NCBI RefSeq assembly: GCF_900100375.1
Contig: NZ_FNEZ01000001.1
Coordinates: 860,394 to 924,393 of the forward strand
From: Flavobacterium noncentrifugens
GTDB taxonomy: Bacteria; Bacteroidota; Bacteroidia; Flavobacteriales; Flavobacteriaceae
Length of the DNA: 64,000 nt
Reading direction: 5' to 3'
A program made the translations under genes and the position numbers. Below are positions 1-8,512 of this stretch, in pieces (within the stretch, counting starts at the first letter, position 1; every line of letters starts with the position of its first letter). A model generated the notes under the pieces. The model was not told the origin of the DNA. It was given only the letters and a program-made list of their open reading frames with translations, and made no database searches.

Positions 1-1
1 A

Positions 2-1006
2 ATAATCGTACCCATGGCCGGACGCGGCTCAAGATTAAGGCCGCATACTTTAACTGTTCCAAAACCTTTAATTCCAATCGCAGGAAAACCAATTGTGCAT
101 CGTTTGGTCGAAGACATTGCCGGTGTTTTAAACCAGGACATCGAAGAAATCGCATTCATCATTCACAAAGATTTTGGTTCGCAGGTAGAAAAAGACCTGA
201 TCGCAATCGCAAACAAACTCAAAGCAAAGGGAACGATCTATTACCAGGAACAGCCATTGGGAACCGCGCATGCGATCATGGCGGCTAAAGAATCGATGAC
301 CGGCCCAATTGTGGTTGCTTATGCCGATACGCTTTTCCGCGCCGATTTTACGTTAGACACTTCTGCAGACAGCGTAATTTGGGTAAAACAGGTTGAAGAT
401 CCAAGCGCTTTTGGCGTTGTGCAATTAAATGAAAACAACCAGATCGTTGATTTCGTTGAAAAACCAAAGGGATTTGTATCTGATCTGGCGATTATCGGAA
501 TCTATTATTTCAAATCAGGTGAAACTTTACGCGCCGAATTGCAATATTTACTCGATAATAATGTTGTTAAAGGTGGCGAATACCAATTGACCGATGCGCT
601 TGAGAACATGAAAGTCAAAGGCCTCAAATTCGTTCCCGGGAAAGTCGAAGAATGGATGGATTGCGGAAACAAAAACGTAACTGTAGAAACGAATTCCCGC
701 ATGCTGAATTTCCTGCACAATGACGGCGAACATTTGGTTGATTATGATGTCAAACAGGAAAATTCGGTCATCATTCCGCCTTGTTTTATTGATAAAGACG
801 TGGTGTTGATCAACGCAACTGTTGGTCCAAATGTGTCTTTGGGAAAAGGCTGTCACGTGATTGACACCACGATCAAAAACAGTCTGGTGCAAAACCATTC
901 GCACATCAGGAATGCGAATTTAAACAATGCGATGATTGGAAGCCACGCCACTTTTGATGGAAATTTCACGAGCATCAGCATTGGCGATTATTCTGTTTTG
1001 GAATAG
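2..1006 (+). CDS. Sugar nucleotidyltransferase, 5' end cut by window
   Basis: NTP-transferase of the glucose-1-phosphate nucleotidylyltransferase type, which would activate a sugar phosphate with an NTP for cell-surface polysaccharide synthesis. Reading continues upstream of the first ATG (14) as IIVP, so the true start lies before the window. The nucleotide-binding signature GRGSRLRPHT is followed by the PKPLIPIAGKP loop, typical of the N-terminal Rossmann-like domain. The last ~90 residues contain hexapeptide-like turns (VGPNVSLGKGC, IGSHATFDGN) expected of a left-handed beta-helix. It is followed by a TPR gene after a palindromic repeat. The specific sugar and nucleotide cannot be told from sequence alone. 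Confidence 0.85.
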   Translation: MIVPMAGRGSRLRPHTLTVPKPLIPIAGKPIVHRLVEDIAGVLNQDIEEIAFIIHKDFGSQVEKDLIAIANKLKAKGTIYYQEQPLGTAHAIMAAKESMTGPIVVAYADTLFRADFTLDTSADSVIWVKQVEDPSAFGVVQLNENNQIVDFVEKPKGFVSDLAIIGIYYFKSGETLRAELQYLLDNNVVKGGEYQLTDALENMKVKGLKFVPGKVEEWMDCGNKNVTVETNSRMLNFLHNDGEHLVDYDVKQENSVIIPPCFIDKDVVLINATVGPNVSLGKGCHVIDTTIKNSLVQNHSHIRNANLNNAMIGSHATFDGNFTSISIGDYSVLE

Positions 1007-1018
1007 AAAATATTTTAT

Positions 1019-1083
1019 AAACCATTAAGGGATTAAGAAACATGAAGCATCCGCCTTAATGGCACTTCATTTCTTAATGGTTC
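1019..1083. repeat. Palindromic intergenic element, copy 1 of 6
   Basis: Starts 13 bases after the nucleotidyltransferase stop. The left arm AACCATTAAGGGATTAAG and right arm TTTCTTAATGGTT are imperfect inverted copies separated by a spacer. Further copies are at 24532, 26214, 29296, 31441 and 46971. The RNA could fold as an AU-rich hairpin between genes. Confidence 0.8.
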
Positions 1084-1110
1084 AAAAAACGTATTTGTAA
1101 AAAAGTAGCG

Positions 1111-2460
1111 ATGAAAAAGAAAATCATTTTGGCGGTTTTAATCGGGATGCTATGCGTTCCCATTTCGCTATCGGCACAAAAGGAGCCAGATGACATTGCG
1201 CTCAACAACGATGCTTTTCAGGATGCTTTTTATGAATCGCTAAAGCAAAAAGGCATCGAAAATTATGACAAGGCGATTACCGCTTTGGAAAAATGCCAGA
1301 AACTCGAACCGAACAATGCAACGGTTTTCTTTGAGCTTGGGAAAAATTACCTGGCGCAAAGAGACTACAAACGCGCTTACGATTCGTTCGAACAAGCGAC
1401 TAAAATCGATCCGAAAAACAAATGGTTTTGGGTGGGGATGTATGATGTTTGTTATGAAACCCGCGATTGGCCGCAGGCAATTATTATCGTAAACAAACTG
1501 GTCGAATTCAAGAAAGAATACGAAGAAGATCTGGTGTCGCTGTATATGAACACGCAGCAATTTGACAAAGCATTGGAACTGATCAATAAGCTCAATGACA
1601 ATGTCGGAAAATCTGATTTGCGTGACAGTTACAAAAATCAAATCCTGAAACAGTCAAAATATCAACGTTCGGAAAAAGACAATCTTATTGCTCAAATCGA
1701 CAAAAATCCGAAAGACGAGGCCAATTATATTGCTTTGATTTACCTGTATTCTGAAAGCAATCAGGAAGAAAAAGCGATGGAAGTGGCGAAAAAACTCGAA
1801 AAGGAAATCCCAACTTCCGATTGGGCGCAAGTCAGCCTTTTTAAATTTCACCTGAACAACAACGACGGGGAAAAAGCCGTAAAAGCGATGAATGTCGCAT
1901 TGGCCAGCAAAAAAATAGATCCAAAGATCAAGCACAGAATGTTGAATGAATTCCTGATTTTCATCAAAGACACACCGCAATTCGATCCGGATCTGGACAA
2001 AGCTATTGCATATTTCGACAATGATAAAGATGTGAAAGTCGCAAAGGAAATCGCGAAGTTTTACGATGAGAAGAAAATCTGGGACAAAGCGATCCGTTAT
2101 TATGAAATGCATTTGAAAAGCAATTCGGATGATGTCGAGGCCATGTTGTTACTATTCAACGATTATACAGAAAAGCAGGAATTTGACGTTTTAGCTAAAA
2201 AAGCAGAAGCTGCTATCGAGTTGTTTCCGTTGCAGCCGCAATTTTATTATTTTGGCGGATTGGCAAATAACCAACTCAAAAATTTCAAAAAAGCAAAAGA
2301 TTTGCTCGAAATGGGACTTGATTATTTGGTGAATGACGTTGCGCTCGAAATCAATTTTAATATCCAACTCGGGGAAGCTTACAGCGGATTGGGCGATGCG
2401 AAGAAAAAAGAAAGCTATTTTCAAAAAGCAGAGAGGCTTTTAAACAAGACTAAAAAATGA
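1111..2460 (+). CDS. Exported tetratricopeptide-repeat protein
   Basis: 449 residues. The N-terminal signal peptide (about residues 1-22, ending SLSAQ) predicts export to the periplasm or outer membrane. Residues ~45-120 carry two clear TPR units (AITALEKCQKLEPNNATVFFE, then KRAYDSFEQATKIDPKN), and further TPR-like helical pairs run to the C terminus (KNFKKAKDLLEMGL near residue 395). No catalytic motif is visible, so a scaffold or assembly role is likely. The stop overlaps the start of the next gene (ATGA), so the two are probably translated together. Confidence 0.8.
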   Translation: MKKKIILAVLIGMLCVPISLSAQKEPDDIALNNDAFQDAFYESLKQKGIENYDKAITALEKCQKLEPNNATVFFELGKNYLAQRDYKRAYDSFEQATKIDPKNKWFWVGMYDVCYETRDWPQAIIIVNKLVEFKKEYEEDLVSLYMNTQQFDKALELINKLNDNVGKSDLRDSYKNQILKQSKYQRSEKDNLIAQIDKNPKDEANYIALIYLYSESNQEEKAMEVAKKLEKEIPTSDWAQVSLFKFHLNNNDGEKAVKAMNVALASKKIDPKIKHRMLNEFLIFIKDTPQFDPDLDKAIAYFDNDKDVKVAKEIAKFYDEKKIWDKAIRYYEMHLKSNSDDVEAMLLLFNDYTEKQEFDVLAKKAEAAIELFPLQPQFYYFGGLANNQLKNFKKAKDLLEMGLDYLVNDVALEINFNIQLGEAYSGLGDAKKKESYFQKAERLLNKTKK

Positions 2461-3224
2461 AAAAATATTTAGGGATAATCATGTTGCTGATGATTGCTTC
2501 ATGCAAAACTACAAAAACCGCAGTTGCTGAAGGAAGTGCTGCAAAATCGGTCGAGGCAGAGAAAATCATCAACAGTCATTACGCCAATAAAAAGGAATTT
2601 TCTACAGCCTATATCAAAGCCAGCGCGAAATACAAAGACGAAAAGCAAACGCAGAATGTGAGCGCTGAAATCCGGATTAAGAAAGACGAAGCGATTCTCG
2701 TTAGCATTCGTTTTCTCGGAATCACGATGGCAAAAGCGTTGATCACGCCAACAGCGGTTAAATATTATGAAAAAATAAACGGTACGTATTTCGAAGGCGA
2801 TTATGCGGCTTTAAGCCAATGGCTTGGCACCGATCTCGATTTTCAGAAAGTGCAGAATTTGCTGATTGGCGAATCATTGGATGATCTCAGAAAAGGAAAT
2901 TATACAAATTCGATTGAAGACCAATTGTATAAATTAGGCAGTTCAGACGGAAAAACAGCTAAAGAATATTTCTTTGAATCGGAAAAATTCCTATTGAAAA
3001 AAGAACAGATTTCACAAGCGGCGCAACAACGGATGCTTCAGGTTTTTTACCCGAATTACAACCAATATGCGCAAGGTGCCTGGCCGTCGGGAATTGAAAT
3101 TGACGCGCAGCAACCTAAAGGAAAGACGAGTATTGATATCGATTACAACTCGGTTTCATTCGAAGAAGCAGTTTCTTTTCCATATAGCGTTCCCGATGGT
3201 TACGAACGGATTTTTATTAAGTAG
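2457..3224 (+). CDS. DUF4292-type lipoprotein
   Basis: 255 residues with a lipoprotein signal peptide (lipobox MIASC, Cys at residue 16). The body resembles the DUF4292 family of Bacteroidetes: an anti-parallel beta-rich protein beginning FSTAYIKASAKYKDE and continuing VSAEIRIKKDEAILVSI. By architecture (short lipoprotein, LolA/LolB-like strand pattern) it could bind lipoprotein or lipid; that is inference. It overlaps the TPR gene by 4 bp and is followed within 25 bp by an EnvC-like gene, so the three form an envelope operon. Confidence 0.75.
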   Translation: MKKYLGIIMLLMIASCKTTKTAVAEGSAAKSVEAEKIINSHYANKKEFSTAYIKASAKYKDEKQTQNVSAEIRIKKDEAILVSIRFLGITMAKALITPTAVKYYEKINGTYFEGDYAALSQWLGTDLDFQKVQNLLIGESLDDLRKGNYTNSIEDQLYKLGSSDGKTAKEYFFESEKFLLKKEQISQAAQQRMLQVFYPNYNQYAQGAWPSGIEIDAQQPKGKTSIDIDYNSVSFEEAVSFPYSVPDGYERIFIK

Positions 3225-3246
3225 ATTTGCACAAATATTTTTTAAT

Positions 3247-4506
3247 ATGCCAAAATACATCTTCAGCCTGATCTTTATCTGCATGACCGCAATCATGTCT
3301 GGACAGCAAACGCAGGAAAAACTGGAAAAAAAGAAAGCACAAATCCTAAAGGAAATCAGCGAAAAGGAAAATTTGCTTCAGGAAATGCGCACGAAAGAAA
3401 AATCGGTCGCCACACAGCTTGAAGTGCAGACTGAGAAAATAAAACTCAAAGAAAACCTGATCAGCACGACTGAAAAGCAGGCAAAACTGCTCAGCAACGA
3501 CATGTACATCAATCAAGTCAACATCAATAGATTGAAAAAAGAACTTGTGATTTTGAAAGAAGATTATGCCGAGATGATCTTAAAATCATACAAAAGCCGC
3601 TCAGAGCAAAGCCGTGCGATGTTTTTATTGTCTTCCGAAAATTTTCTTCAGGCCTACAAACGCGCGCAGTACATGAAGCAATATGCGAGCTACCGGAAGA
3701 TGCAGGGCGAGGAAATCAAGTCGAAATCAAGCGAACTCGAAAATTACAATGAAAAAATTGGCGTTCAGAAAACCGAAAAGCAAAAACTGATCGCCGAAAA
3801 CGAAAAAGAACGCTTAACGCTTCAAAAAGAAAAGCAGGAACAGCAGGAAATCGCAAAATCGATCAAGAAAAGCAAAACCCAGATCGCTGCTGAAATCAAG
3901 AAAAAACAACAGCAAACCCGCCAGATCGACCAGCAAATCGACCGTTTGATCCGTGAAGCGATTGCTGCAGCGAATAAAAAAGCTGCTGCTGCTGCCGTAA
4001 AGGCCAATCCAAAAACAACAACAGCCGCTAAAACACGCGAAACGGAAACCGCTACAAAAATCGTTCTGACTTCTGAAGGTAAAGTAGTTGCCGATAATTT
4101 CCGCGCCAATAAAGGCAGATTGCCATGGCCGGTTGAAAAAGGATTTGTATCATTGGGTTATGGCGATCAGGCGCATCCGGTTTACAAATCACTGATCGTT
4201 CACAACAGCGGGATCGAGATCACGACTGAAGAAGGCGCCAATGCCAGAGCTGTTTTCGGAGGTGAAGTGATCAAAGTCATGGTGCTTTCACCAGTAAATA
4301 AAGCGGTTATGATCCAACATGGAGATTATTTTACTGTATATCAGAATCTCAGCAGCGTCAGTGTCAGCAAAGGCGATAAAGTGTCGATCAAGGAAACGAT
4401 CGGAAAGATCAGGACCAATGGCGACACCGGAAAAACGGTCTTAAAATTTACCATTTCCCAGAATACGACTTATAACAATCCGGCGAGCTGGCTTTCGAAT
4501 ATGTAA
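3247..4506 (+). CDS. EnvC-like murein hydrolase activator (degenerate M23/LytM)
   Basis: 419 residues from ATG 3247. The open frame extends 60 codons further upstream, but only this start gives a signal peptide (MPKYIFSLIFICMTAIMSG). Residues ~23-235 are Lys/Glu/Gln-rich coiled coil, then an Ala/Lys linker, then a C-terminal LytM domain (~300-419). The usual M23 zinc ligands are not intact: the H-x-G-x-D position reads NSGIE, and the H-x-H position reads YQNLS. This matches EnvC/NlpD-type activators, which regulate amidases and do not cut peptidoglycan themselves. Cell-separation role inferred. A terminator follows at 4515. Confidence 0.8.
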   Translation: MPKYIFSLIFICMTAIMSGQQTQEKLEKKKAQILKEISEKENLLQEMRTKEKSVATQLEVQTEKIKLKENLISTTEKQAKLLSNDMYINQVNINRLKKELVILKEDYAEMILKSYKSRSEQSRAMFLLSSENFLQAYKRAQYMKQYASYRKMQGEEIKSKSSELENYNEKIGVQKTEKQKLIAENEKERLTLQKEKQEQQEIAKSIKKSKTQIAAEIKKKQQQTRQIDQQIDRLIREAIAAANKKAAAAAVKANPKTTTAAKTRETETATKIVLTSEGKVVADNFRANKGRLPWPVEKGFVSLGYGDQAHPVYKSLIVHNSGIEITTEEGANARAVFGGEVIKVMVLSPVNKAVMIQHGDYFTVYQNLSSVSVSKGDKVSIKETIGKIRTNGDTGKTVLKFTISQNTTYNNPASWLSNM

Positions 4507-4514
4507 TAAACAAG

Positions 4515-4543
4515 AAGGAGAACCAAATCAGTTCTCCTTTTTA
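4515..4543 (+). terminator. Rho-independent terminator after the EnvC-like gene
   Basis: AAGGAGAAC and GTTCTCCTT form a 9-bp stem with a 7-base loop, followed by TTTATTAT. Confidence 0.75.
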
Positions 4544-4570
4544 TTATACAAAAATATTTTGGACTTGTTT

Positions 4571-4592
4571 TTGGCCACGAATTATGCGAATA
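4571..4592. repeat. GCCACGAATT-type intergenic repeat fragment
   Basis: TTGGCCACGAATTATGCGAA resembles the arms of the long hairpin at 36526-36573 and a degenerate copy near 38961 (TTGCCACGAATAACGC). Probably remnants of one dispersed repeat. Confidence 0.4.
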
Positions 4593-4628
4593 GGTGTTGT
4601 TATAATTCGTTGCTGAAAAGAAAACTTT

Positions 4629-5138
4629 TTATAGAAATAATGCCCGCAATTCCGTAGCTTCATGAGGTTTCATCTTGCCAGCCAAAACCAAACTGAGTTG
4701 TTTTCTTCGCAATGCGGCATCAAAACGCTCTTTCTCAAGTTCTGTTTCGGGAATGATTTCAGGTACGGTTACAGGCCGGCCTTGTTCGTCTACAGCTACA
4801 AAAGTATAGATCGCTTCGTTTGCTTTGGTACGAACTCCAGATTCGCGATCTTCAATCCACACATCGAGGAAAATTTCCATAGAGCTGTTGAAACTTCGCG
4901 ACACTTTGGCTTCGACCGTAACCACGCTCCCAAGCGCAATCGCGCGGTTAAAAGCGACATGGTTTACAGAAGCGGTAACGGTAATTCTTCTTGAATGGCG
5001 TCGTGCTGCAATGCTCGCCGCGCGGTCCATCCGGGCTAAAAGTTCGCCTCCAAAAAGATTGTTCAATGGATTGGTTTCACTCGGCAAAACCAGGTCGGTC
5101 AATATCGTTAAAGATTCGGATGGATGTTTCGGGTGCAT
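4629..5138 (-). CDS. Hotdog-fold acyl-CoA thioesterase
   Basis: 169 residues from the internal ATG at 5138 (MHPKHPSESL). The longer frame to 5186 adds a stretch unlike the family. The sequence has the acyl-CoA hydrolase pattern: NPLNNLFGGELLARMD with the active-site region, then ASVNHVAFNRAIALGSVVTVEAKV. Hotdog thioesterases of this group hydrolyse acyl-CoA to free acid and CoA in the cytoplasm. The chain-length preference cannot be read. Transcribed alone, convergent with the EnvC gene. A TACCTTTG box lies just upstream (5150-5157 on the complementary strand) but without a good -33 element. Confidence 0.85.
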   Translation of the reverse strand: MHPKHPSESLTILTDLVLPSETNPLNNLFGGELLARMDRAASIAARRHSRRITVTASVNHVAFNRAIALGSVVTVEAKVSRSFNSSMEIFLDVWIEDRESGVRTKANEAIYTFVAVDEQGRPVTVPEIIPETELEKERFDAALRRKQLSLVLAGKMKPHEATELRALFL

Positions 5139-5236
5139 TGTTTTTTTTGCAAAGGTAATTACAGCGCATAAAAAAAGGCTCCACAATCCAGAAAAATTTC
5201 TGTTTTAGTGCAACCTTTTGTATTTGTTGACGAATG

Positions 5237-6178
5237 TTACAATGCTTTAACGAGAATCCATGCATCTGATGCGGTAGATTTCCGGATGTCAGATTTTGCC
5301 TGCTCGGCTTCTTCGCGCGTCGCGTAGCTTCCATAAACAACCGGGAAACTTCCGCGTCTGTCCGGCGCAATTCTGCGTGCTTTGAATCCGGAATTTAATA
5401 GATCTTTGTATGCTTTCTCTGCATTTTCCTCATTTCTGAAAACGCCGGCAACCACATGGTAATTGAGTTTTTCTTCCTTAACGGTCAATGTGACTGATGG
5501 CATTGGGTTTTCGATAAAGAAAGTCGCTTCCTGGATTTTATTCTGGACTTGTTTCTGGACTGCAGTTTCTACGATCAGCGTTTGTTCCTCAATATGGTCG
5601 TCGTATAATTTATAGCCAATTGCGCCGGTAGCACTCATTGCCAAAATAAAGATCGCAGCATATTTTAAATACGATGGACGGCGGCGTTCGCGCTTTTCCG
5701 GAGTAAATATGATCGGTGCTTTTTCTTCAAGGATTTCAATTTCCTGTTTGTATGCTTCGCGTTTTACGGCAGGGGAAACAAAGGAGTTCAATCCGAAGGA
5801 TTCTTTTAAATAATTGATGTTTTCAGAAGGCGTAAACACCAGGTTTTTTTCGGAATTCAGTGACAATTCGCCTACATTTTTCAATGTAAATCTTTGGTTG
5901 ACTTCAAGAATGCTTTTCCAGATCACGACTTCGCTTTCAATCGAAGCGACTGCGCTTTCATAAGTCGTTTTTTCAGTTGTGGCAATATGGTTTGCCAACA
6001 AGCCGTCGTTGTTTTTCAGATGCGGATTAAATGAAATGAGCTTCTTCGGCGGATAAAACGAATGCGTGTTTTCATGCAGGTGCGCCGACTGGATTTCGGT
6101 CAAAAAGGCGCCGAAACCTGGAACAGTTACACACTGGTGTCTGTATAAAAGCTGGGAAATGGATTGTTCGATCTTCAT
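5237..6178 (-). CDS. HU-CCDC81-like and SPOR domain membrane protein
   Basis: 313 residues starting MKIEQSISQLLYRHQCV (ATG at 6178, six codons inside the longest frame). Residues 1-~120 resemble the bacterial HU-CCDC81 domain (VTVPGFGAFL, FTLKNVGELSL), a single transmembrane helix lies near 165-185 (YLKYAAIFILAMSATGAIGY), and the last ~75 residues are a SPOR domain (YHVVAGVFRNEENAEKAYKDL ... VVYGSYATREEAEQA), which binds denuded glycan strands at division sites. The order implies a cytoplasmic N terminus, one membrane pass and periplasmic SPOR, so a division-site protein is likely. A strong promoter abuts the start codon. Confidence 0.8.
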   Translation of the reverse strand: MKIEQSISQLLYRHQCVTVPGFGAFLTEIQSAHLHENTHSFYPPKKLISFNPHLKNNDGLLANHIATTEKTTYESAVASIESEVVIWKSILEVNQRFTLKNVGELSLNSEKNLVFTPSENINYLKESFGLNSFVSPAVKREAYKQEIEILEEKAPIIFTPEKRERRRPSYLKYAAIFILAMSATGAIGYKLYDDHIEEQTLIVETAVQKQVQNKIQEATFFIENPMPSVTLTVKEEKLNYHVVAGVFRNEENAEKAYKDLLNSGFKARRIAPDRRGSFPVVYGSYATREEAEQAKSDIRKSTASDAWILVKAL

Positions 6179-6183
6179 GGAAA

Positions 6184-6213
6184 CAAAGTTATGCAATGGG
6201 TTAAGTTATCAAA
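6184..6213 (-). promoter_or_regulatory. Bacteroidetes-type promoter of the SPOR gene, possibly leaderless
   Basis: On the minus strand TTTG (6213-6210), an 18-nt spacer and TAACTTTG (6191-6184). Only five bases separate the -7 box from the ATG at 6178, so transcription would begin at or next to the start codon. Confidence 0.5.
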
Positions 6214-6280
6214 ATTTTATTCACAATTTTTATTAACAATTCCAACGAAATTTTATACATTTCACCTTCAAACACTTACT

Positions 6281-7381
6281 ATGCGCCACGAAGAATTATT
6301 TTATTTATTAGCCTTGCAAAAAGTGGAAGGCGTGGGCGATATTGTCGCCAAAAAACTCATTTCGCACTGCGGAACTGCCGAAAATGTATTCCAGACAAAA
6401 GCTGCCCAGCTCAAAATGATCGACGGGATTGGGTCGATGGTTTTGCGGAATCTCAAAGATAAATTGGTCTTTGAAAAAGCGGAAGCAGAACTTCGATTTA
6501 TCGAAAAAAACAACATCAACTGGACGTATTTTGGCGATGAAAAATATCCCGAAAGGTTGAAGCATTGCATTGATGGGCCGGTTTTACTATTTGCGTCGGG
6601 CAACATCAACCTGAACAAAAAACGCATCATCAGCATAGTCGGAACGCGGCAGATTACATCACACGGAACCGAATTCTGCAAAAACCTGATCGCAGAACTT
6701 GCACCACTTGATCCCATCATCGTGAGCGGATTTGCTTATGGCGTAGACATCGTCGCGCATCAGGCCGCACTCGAACACAATTTGCAAACCATCGGAATTG
6801 TCGCTCATGGACTGAACCAGATCTATCCGAAAATTCACAAAAGATACGTTTCCAAAATAGAAGAAAATGGTGGTTTTATGACCGAATTCTGGAGTTCATC
6901 GAATCCTGAAAAAGAAAATTTCGTCAAGCGAAACCGCATTGTCGCTGGGATTTCCGAAGCTACGATCGTTATTGAATCTGCCGATAAAGGCGGATCTTTA
7001 ATTACGGCAAATATGGCGAATGATTACAACCGCGATGTGTTTGCTGTTCCGGGAAGAATAACAGATAAATTCAGCCAGGGCTGCAACAACCTGATCAAAA
7101 CGCAGAAGGCAAATTTGCTTACCAGCGCTGCCGATGTGGTTTACATTTTAAACTGGAATTTCGAAACGAAAGCAAAACCGATACAAAAACAATTGTTCAT
7201 TTCATTAAATAATAACGAACAAAAAATCTACGATTACCTTCAAAAAACCGGAAAGCAATTGCTTGACATTATTGCATTGGAATGTGATTTCCCGATTTAT
7301 AAAATCTCGTCGACGCTTTTGGATATGGAACTTAAAGGAGTCATTCGTCCGTTGCCTGGAAAATTATTTGAAGCGATTTAA
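6281..7381 (+). CDS. dprA: DNA-processing protein DprA/Smf
   Basis: 366 residues from ATG 6281 (MRHEELFYLLALQKVEGVGD); the upstream extension to 6164 is not family-like. An N-terminal helix-hairpin-helix region (VEGVGDIVAKKLISHCG) is followed by the Rossmann-like DprA core: VGTRQITSHG, SGFAYGVDIVAHQAAL, VAHGLNQIYP, and FVKRNRIVAGISEATIVIES ending KGGSLIT. A winged-helix-like tail closes the protein. DprA loads RecA on incoming single-stranded DNA during natural transformation and protects it; recA itself lies 5 kb away. A strong terminator separates it from trpS, with which it converges. Confidence 0.95.
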   Translation: MRHEELFYLLALQKVEGVGDIVAKKLISHCGTAENVFQTKAAQLKMIDGIGSMVLRNLKDKLVFEKAEAELRFIEKNNINWTYFGDEKYPERLKHCIDGPVLLFASGNINLNKKRIISIVGTRQITSHGTEFCKNLIAELAPLDPIIVSGFAYGVDIVAHQAALEHNLQTIGIVAHGLNQIYPKIHKRYVSKIEENGGFMTEFWSSSNPEKENFVKRNRIVAGISEATIVIESADKGGSLITANMANDYNRDVFAVPGRITDKFSQGCNNLIKTQKANLLTSAADVVYILNWNFETKAKPIQKQLFISLNNNEQKIYDYLQKTGKQLLDIIALECDFPIYKISSTLLDMELKGVIRPLPGKLFEAI

Positions 7382-7385
7382 TAAA

Positions 7386-7416
7386 AAAAGCCTGTCGGTT
7401 GGGACAGGCTTTTCAT
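7386..7416. terminator. Bidirectional terminator between dprA and trpS
   Basis: An 11-bp perfect stem, AAAAGCCTGTC with GACAGGCTTTT, and a 6-base loop. T-rich tracts follow on both strands, so it can end both convergent genes. Confidence 0.9.
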
Positions 7417-7431
7417 TTTATTTATTGGAAT

Positions 7432-8412
7432 TTAAAATGCAAACCCCAATTTCTCACGAACTCTTGAAAGTACACCATTGGCGACAATTCGTGCTTTTTC
7501 AGCGCCAAGCTGCAACGCTTTTTCGACTTCTTCAGGATTGTTCATGTAGTAATTGTATGTTTCCCTTTCGGTTTTAAATCTTTCGAGGATCAGTTCAAAC
7601 AACGCTTGTTTGGCATGTCCCCATCCGAAATCACGGTTGACATTTTTGTATTTTTCGGTCATGTCGGCAAGCTGATTTTCATTGGCCAACAATTTATAGA
7701 TTGCGAAAATCTTGCAGGTTTGGGTGTTTTTTGGCTCTTCAAGCGGCGTGCTATCGGTTTCAATCGACATCACTTGTTTACGCAACGCTTTGTCGTCGAG
7801 GAAAATAATAATCGTATTGTTTGCCGATTTGCTCATTTTTCCGCCATTGGTTCCGGGAACATATTTGGTGTCTTCCTGCAAATAAGATTCCGGCAGTACA
7901 AAAGTGTCGCCCATTTGATTGTTAAACCTTGCGGCAACATCGCGTGTAATTTCAATATGCTGCAATTGGTCTTTTCCAACGGGAACAAAATCGGCATCAT
8001 ACAATAAAATATCGGCGGCCATCAGCATCGGATACGTAAACAATCCGGCATTGACATCTGATAAGCGATCGGATTTGTCTTTAAATGAATGCGCCAATGT
8101 TAACCGTTGAAACGGAAAAAAGCAACTCAAATACCAAGACAATTCTGCCGTTTGTGTCACATCGGATTGTCTGTAAAAAATCACTTTATTGATATCCAAA
8201 CCACAGGCGAGCCAGGTTGCAGCGGTGCTTAACGTATTTTCCCGCAACGTTTTTCCTTCTTTGATCTGTGTCACAGAATGTAAATCGGCGATAAAAAGAA
8301 ACGTTTCGTTCTCAGGATTTTGCGATAATTCAATTGCCGGAATAATTGCGCCCAGAAGGTTTCCCAAATGCGGCGTTCCGGTGCTTTGGATGCCTGTAAG
8401 TATTTTTGCCAT
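7432..8412 (-). CDS. trpS: Tryptophanyl-tRNA synthetase
   Basis: 326 residues, starting MAKILTGIQSTGTPHLGN at 8412; the frame to 8481 adds 23 non-family residues. Class I aminoacyl-tRNA synthetase that charges tRNA-Trp. Signatures visible: the HIGH-equivalent TGTPHLGNLLG, the DQLQHIEITRDVA stretch and the KMSKS loop (GGKMSKSANNTI). The length agrees with bacterial TrpRS (~325-335). Monocistronic on the minus strand, divergent from the acyltransferase at 8513. TAACTTTG, a -7-like box, lies at 8468-8461 on this strand. Confidence 0.97.
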   Translation of the reverse strand: MAKILTGIQSTGTPHLGNLLGAIIPAIELSQNPENETFLFIADLHSVTQIKEGKTLRENTLSTAATWLACGLDINKVIFYRQSDVTQTAELSWYLSCFFPFQRLTLAHSFKDKSDRLSDVNAGLFTYPMLMAADILLYDADFVPVGKDQLQHIEITRDVAARFNNQMGDTFVLPESYLQEDTKYVPGTNGGKMSKSANNTIIIFLDDKALRKQVMSIETDSTPLEEPKNTQTCKIFAIYKLLANENQLADMTEKYKNVNRDFGWGHAKQALFELILERFKTERETYNYYMNNPEEVEKALQLGAEKARIVANGVLSRVREKLGFAF

Positions 8413-8474
8413 TGGTGATAAATTTCGAAACGGCTTGGCTTCGATGTTAATGTTGAAGCGCAAAGTTAATTCTT

Positions 8475-8507
8475 TTGTCAAAAATTACACACGATTCCGT
8501 ATTTTTG
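8475..8507 (+). promoter_or_regulatory. Promoter abutting the acyltransferase start codon
   Basis: TTG at 8475-8477, a 22-nt spacer and TATTTTTG at 8500-8507. Only five bases lie between this box and the ATG at 8513, so the transcript may be leaderless. Confidence 0.45.
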
Positions 8508-8512
8508 GCAGT

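Noticed and set aside
3067..3246. 60-codon N-terminal extension of the EnvC-like gene
   Set aside because: It overlaps the 3' end of the DUF4292 gene in another frame and lacks family character; the ATG at 3247 gives a signal peptide.
3822..4109. 95-codon minus-strand frame rich in Ala and Phe
   Set aside because: Shadow of the coiled-coil/Ala-Lys part of the EnvC-like gene; no start context or family pattern.
8189..8512. Upstream extension of the acyltransferase frame
   Set aside because: It is the complement of the trpS 5' part, and a promoter lies at 8475-8507.
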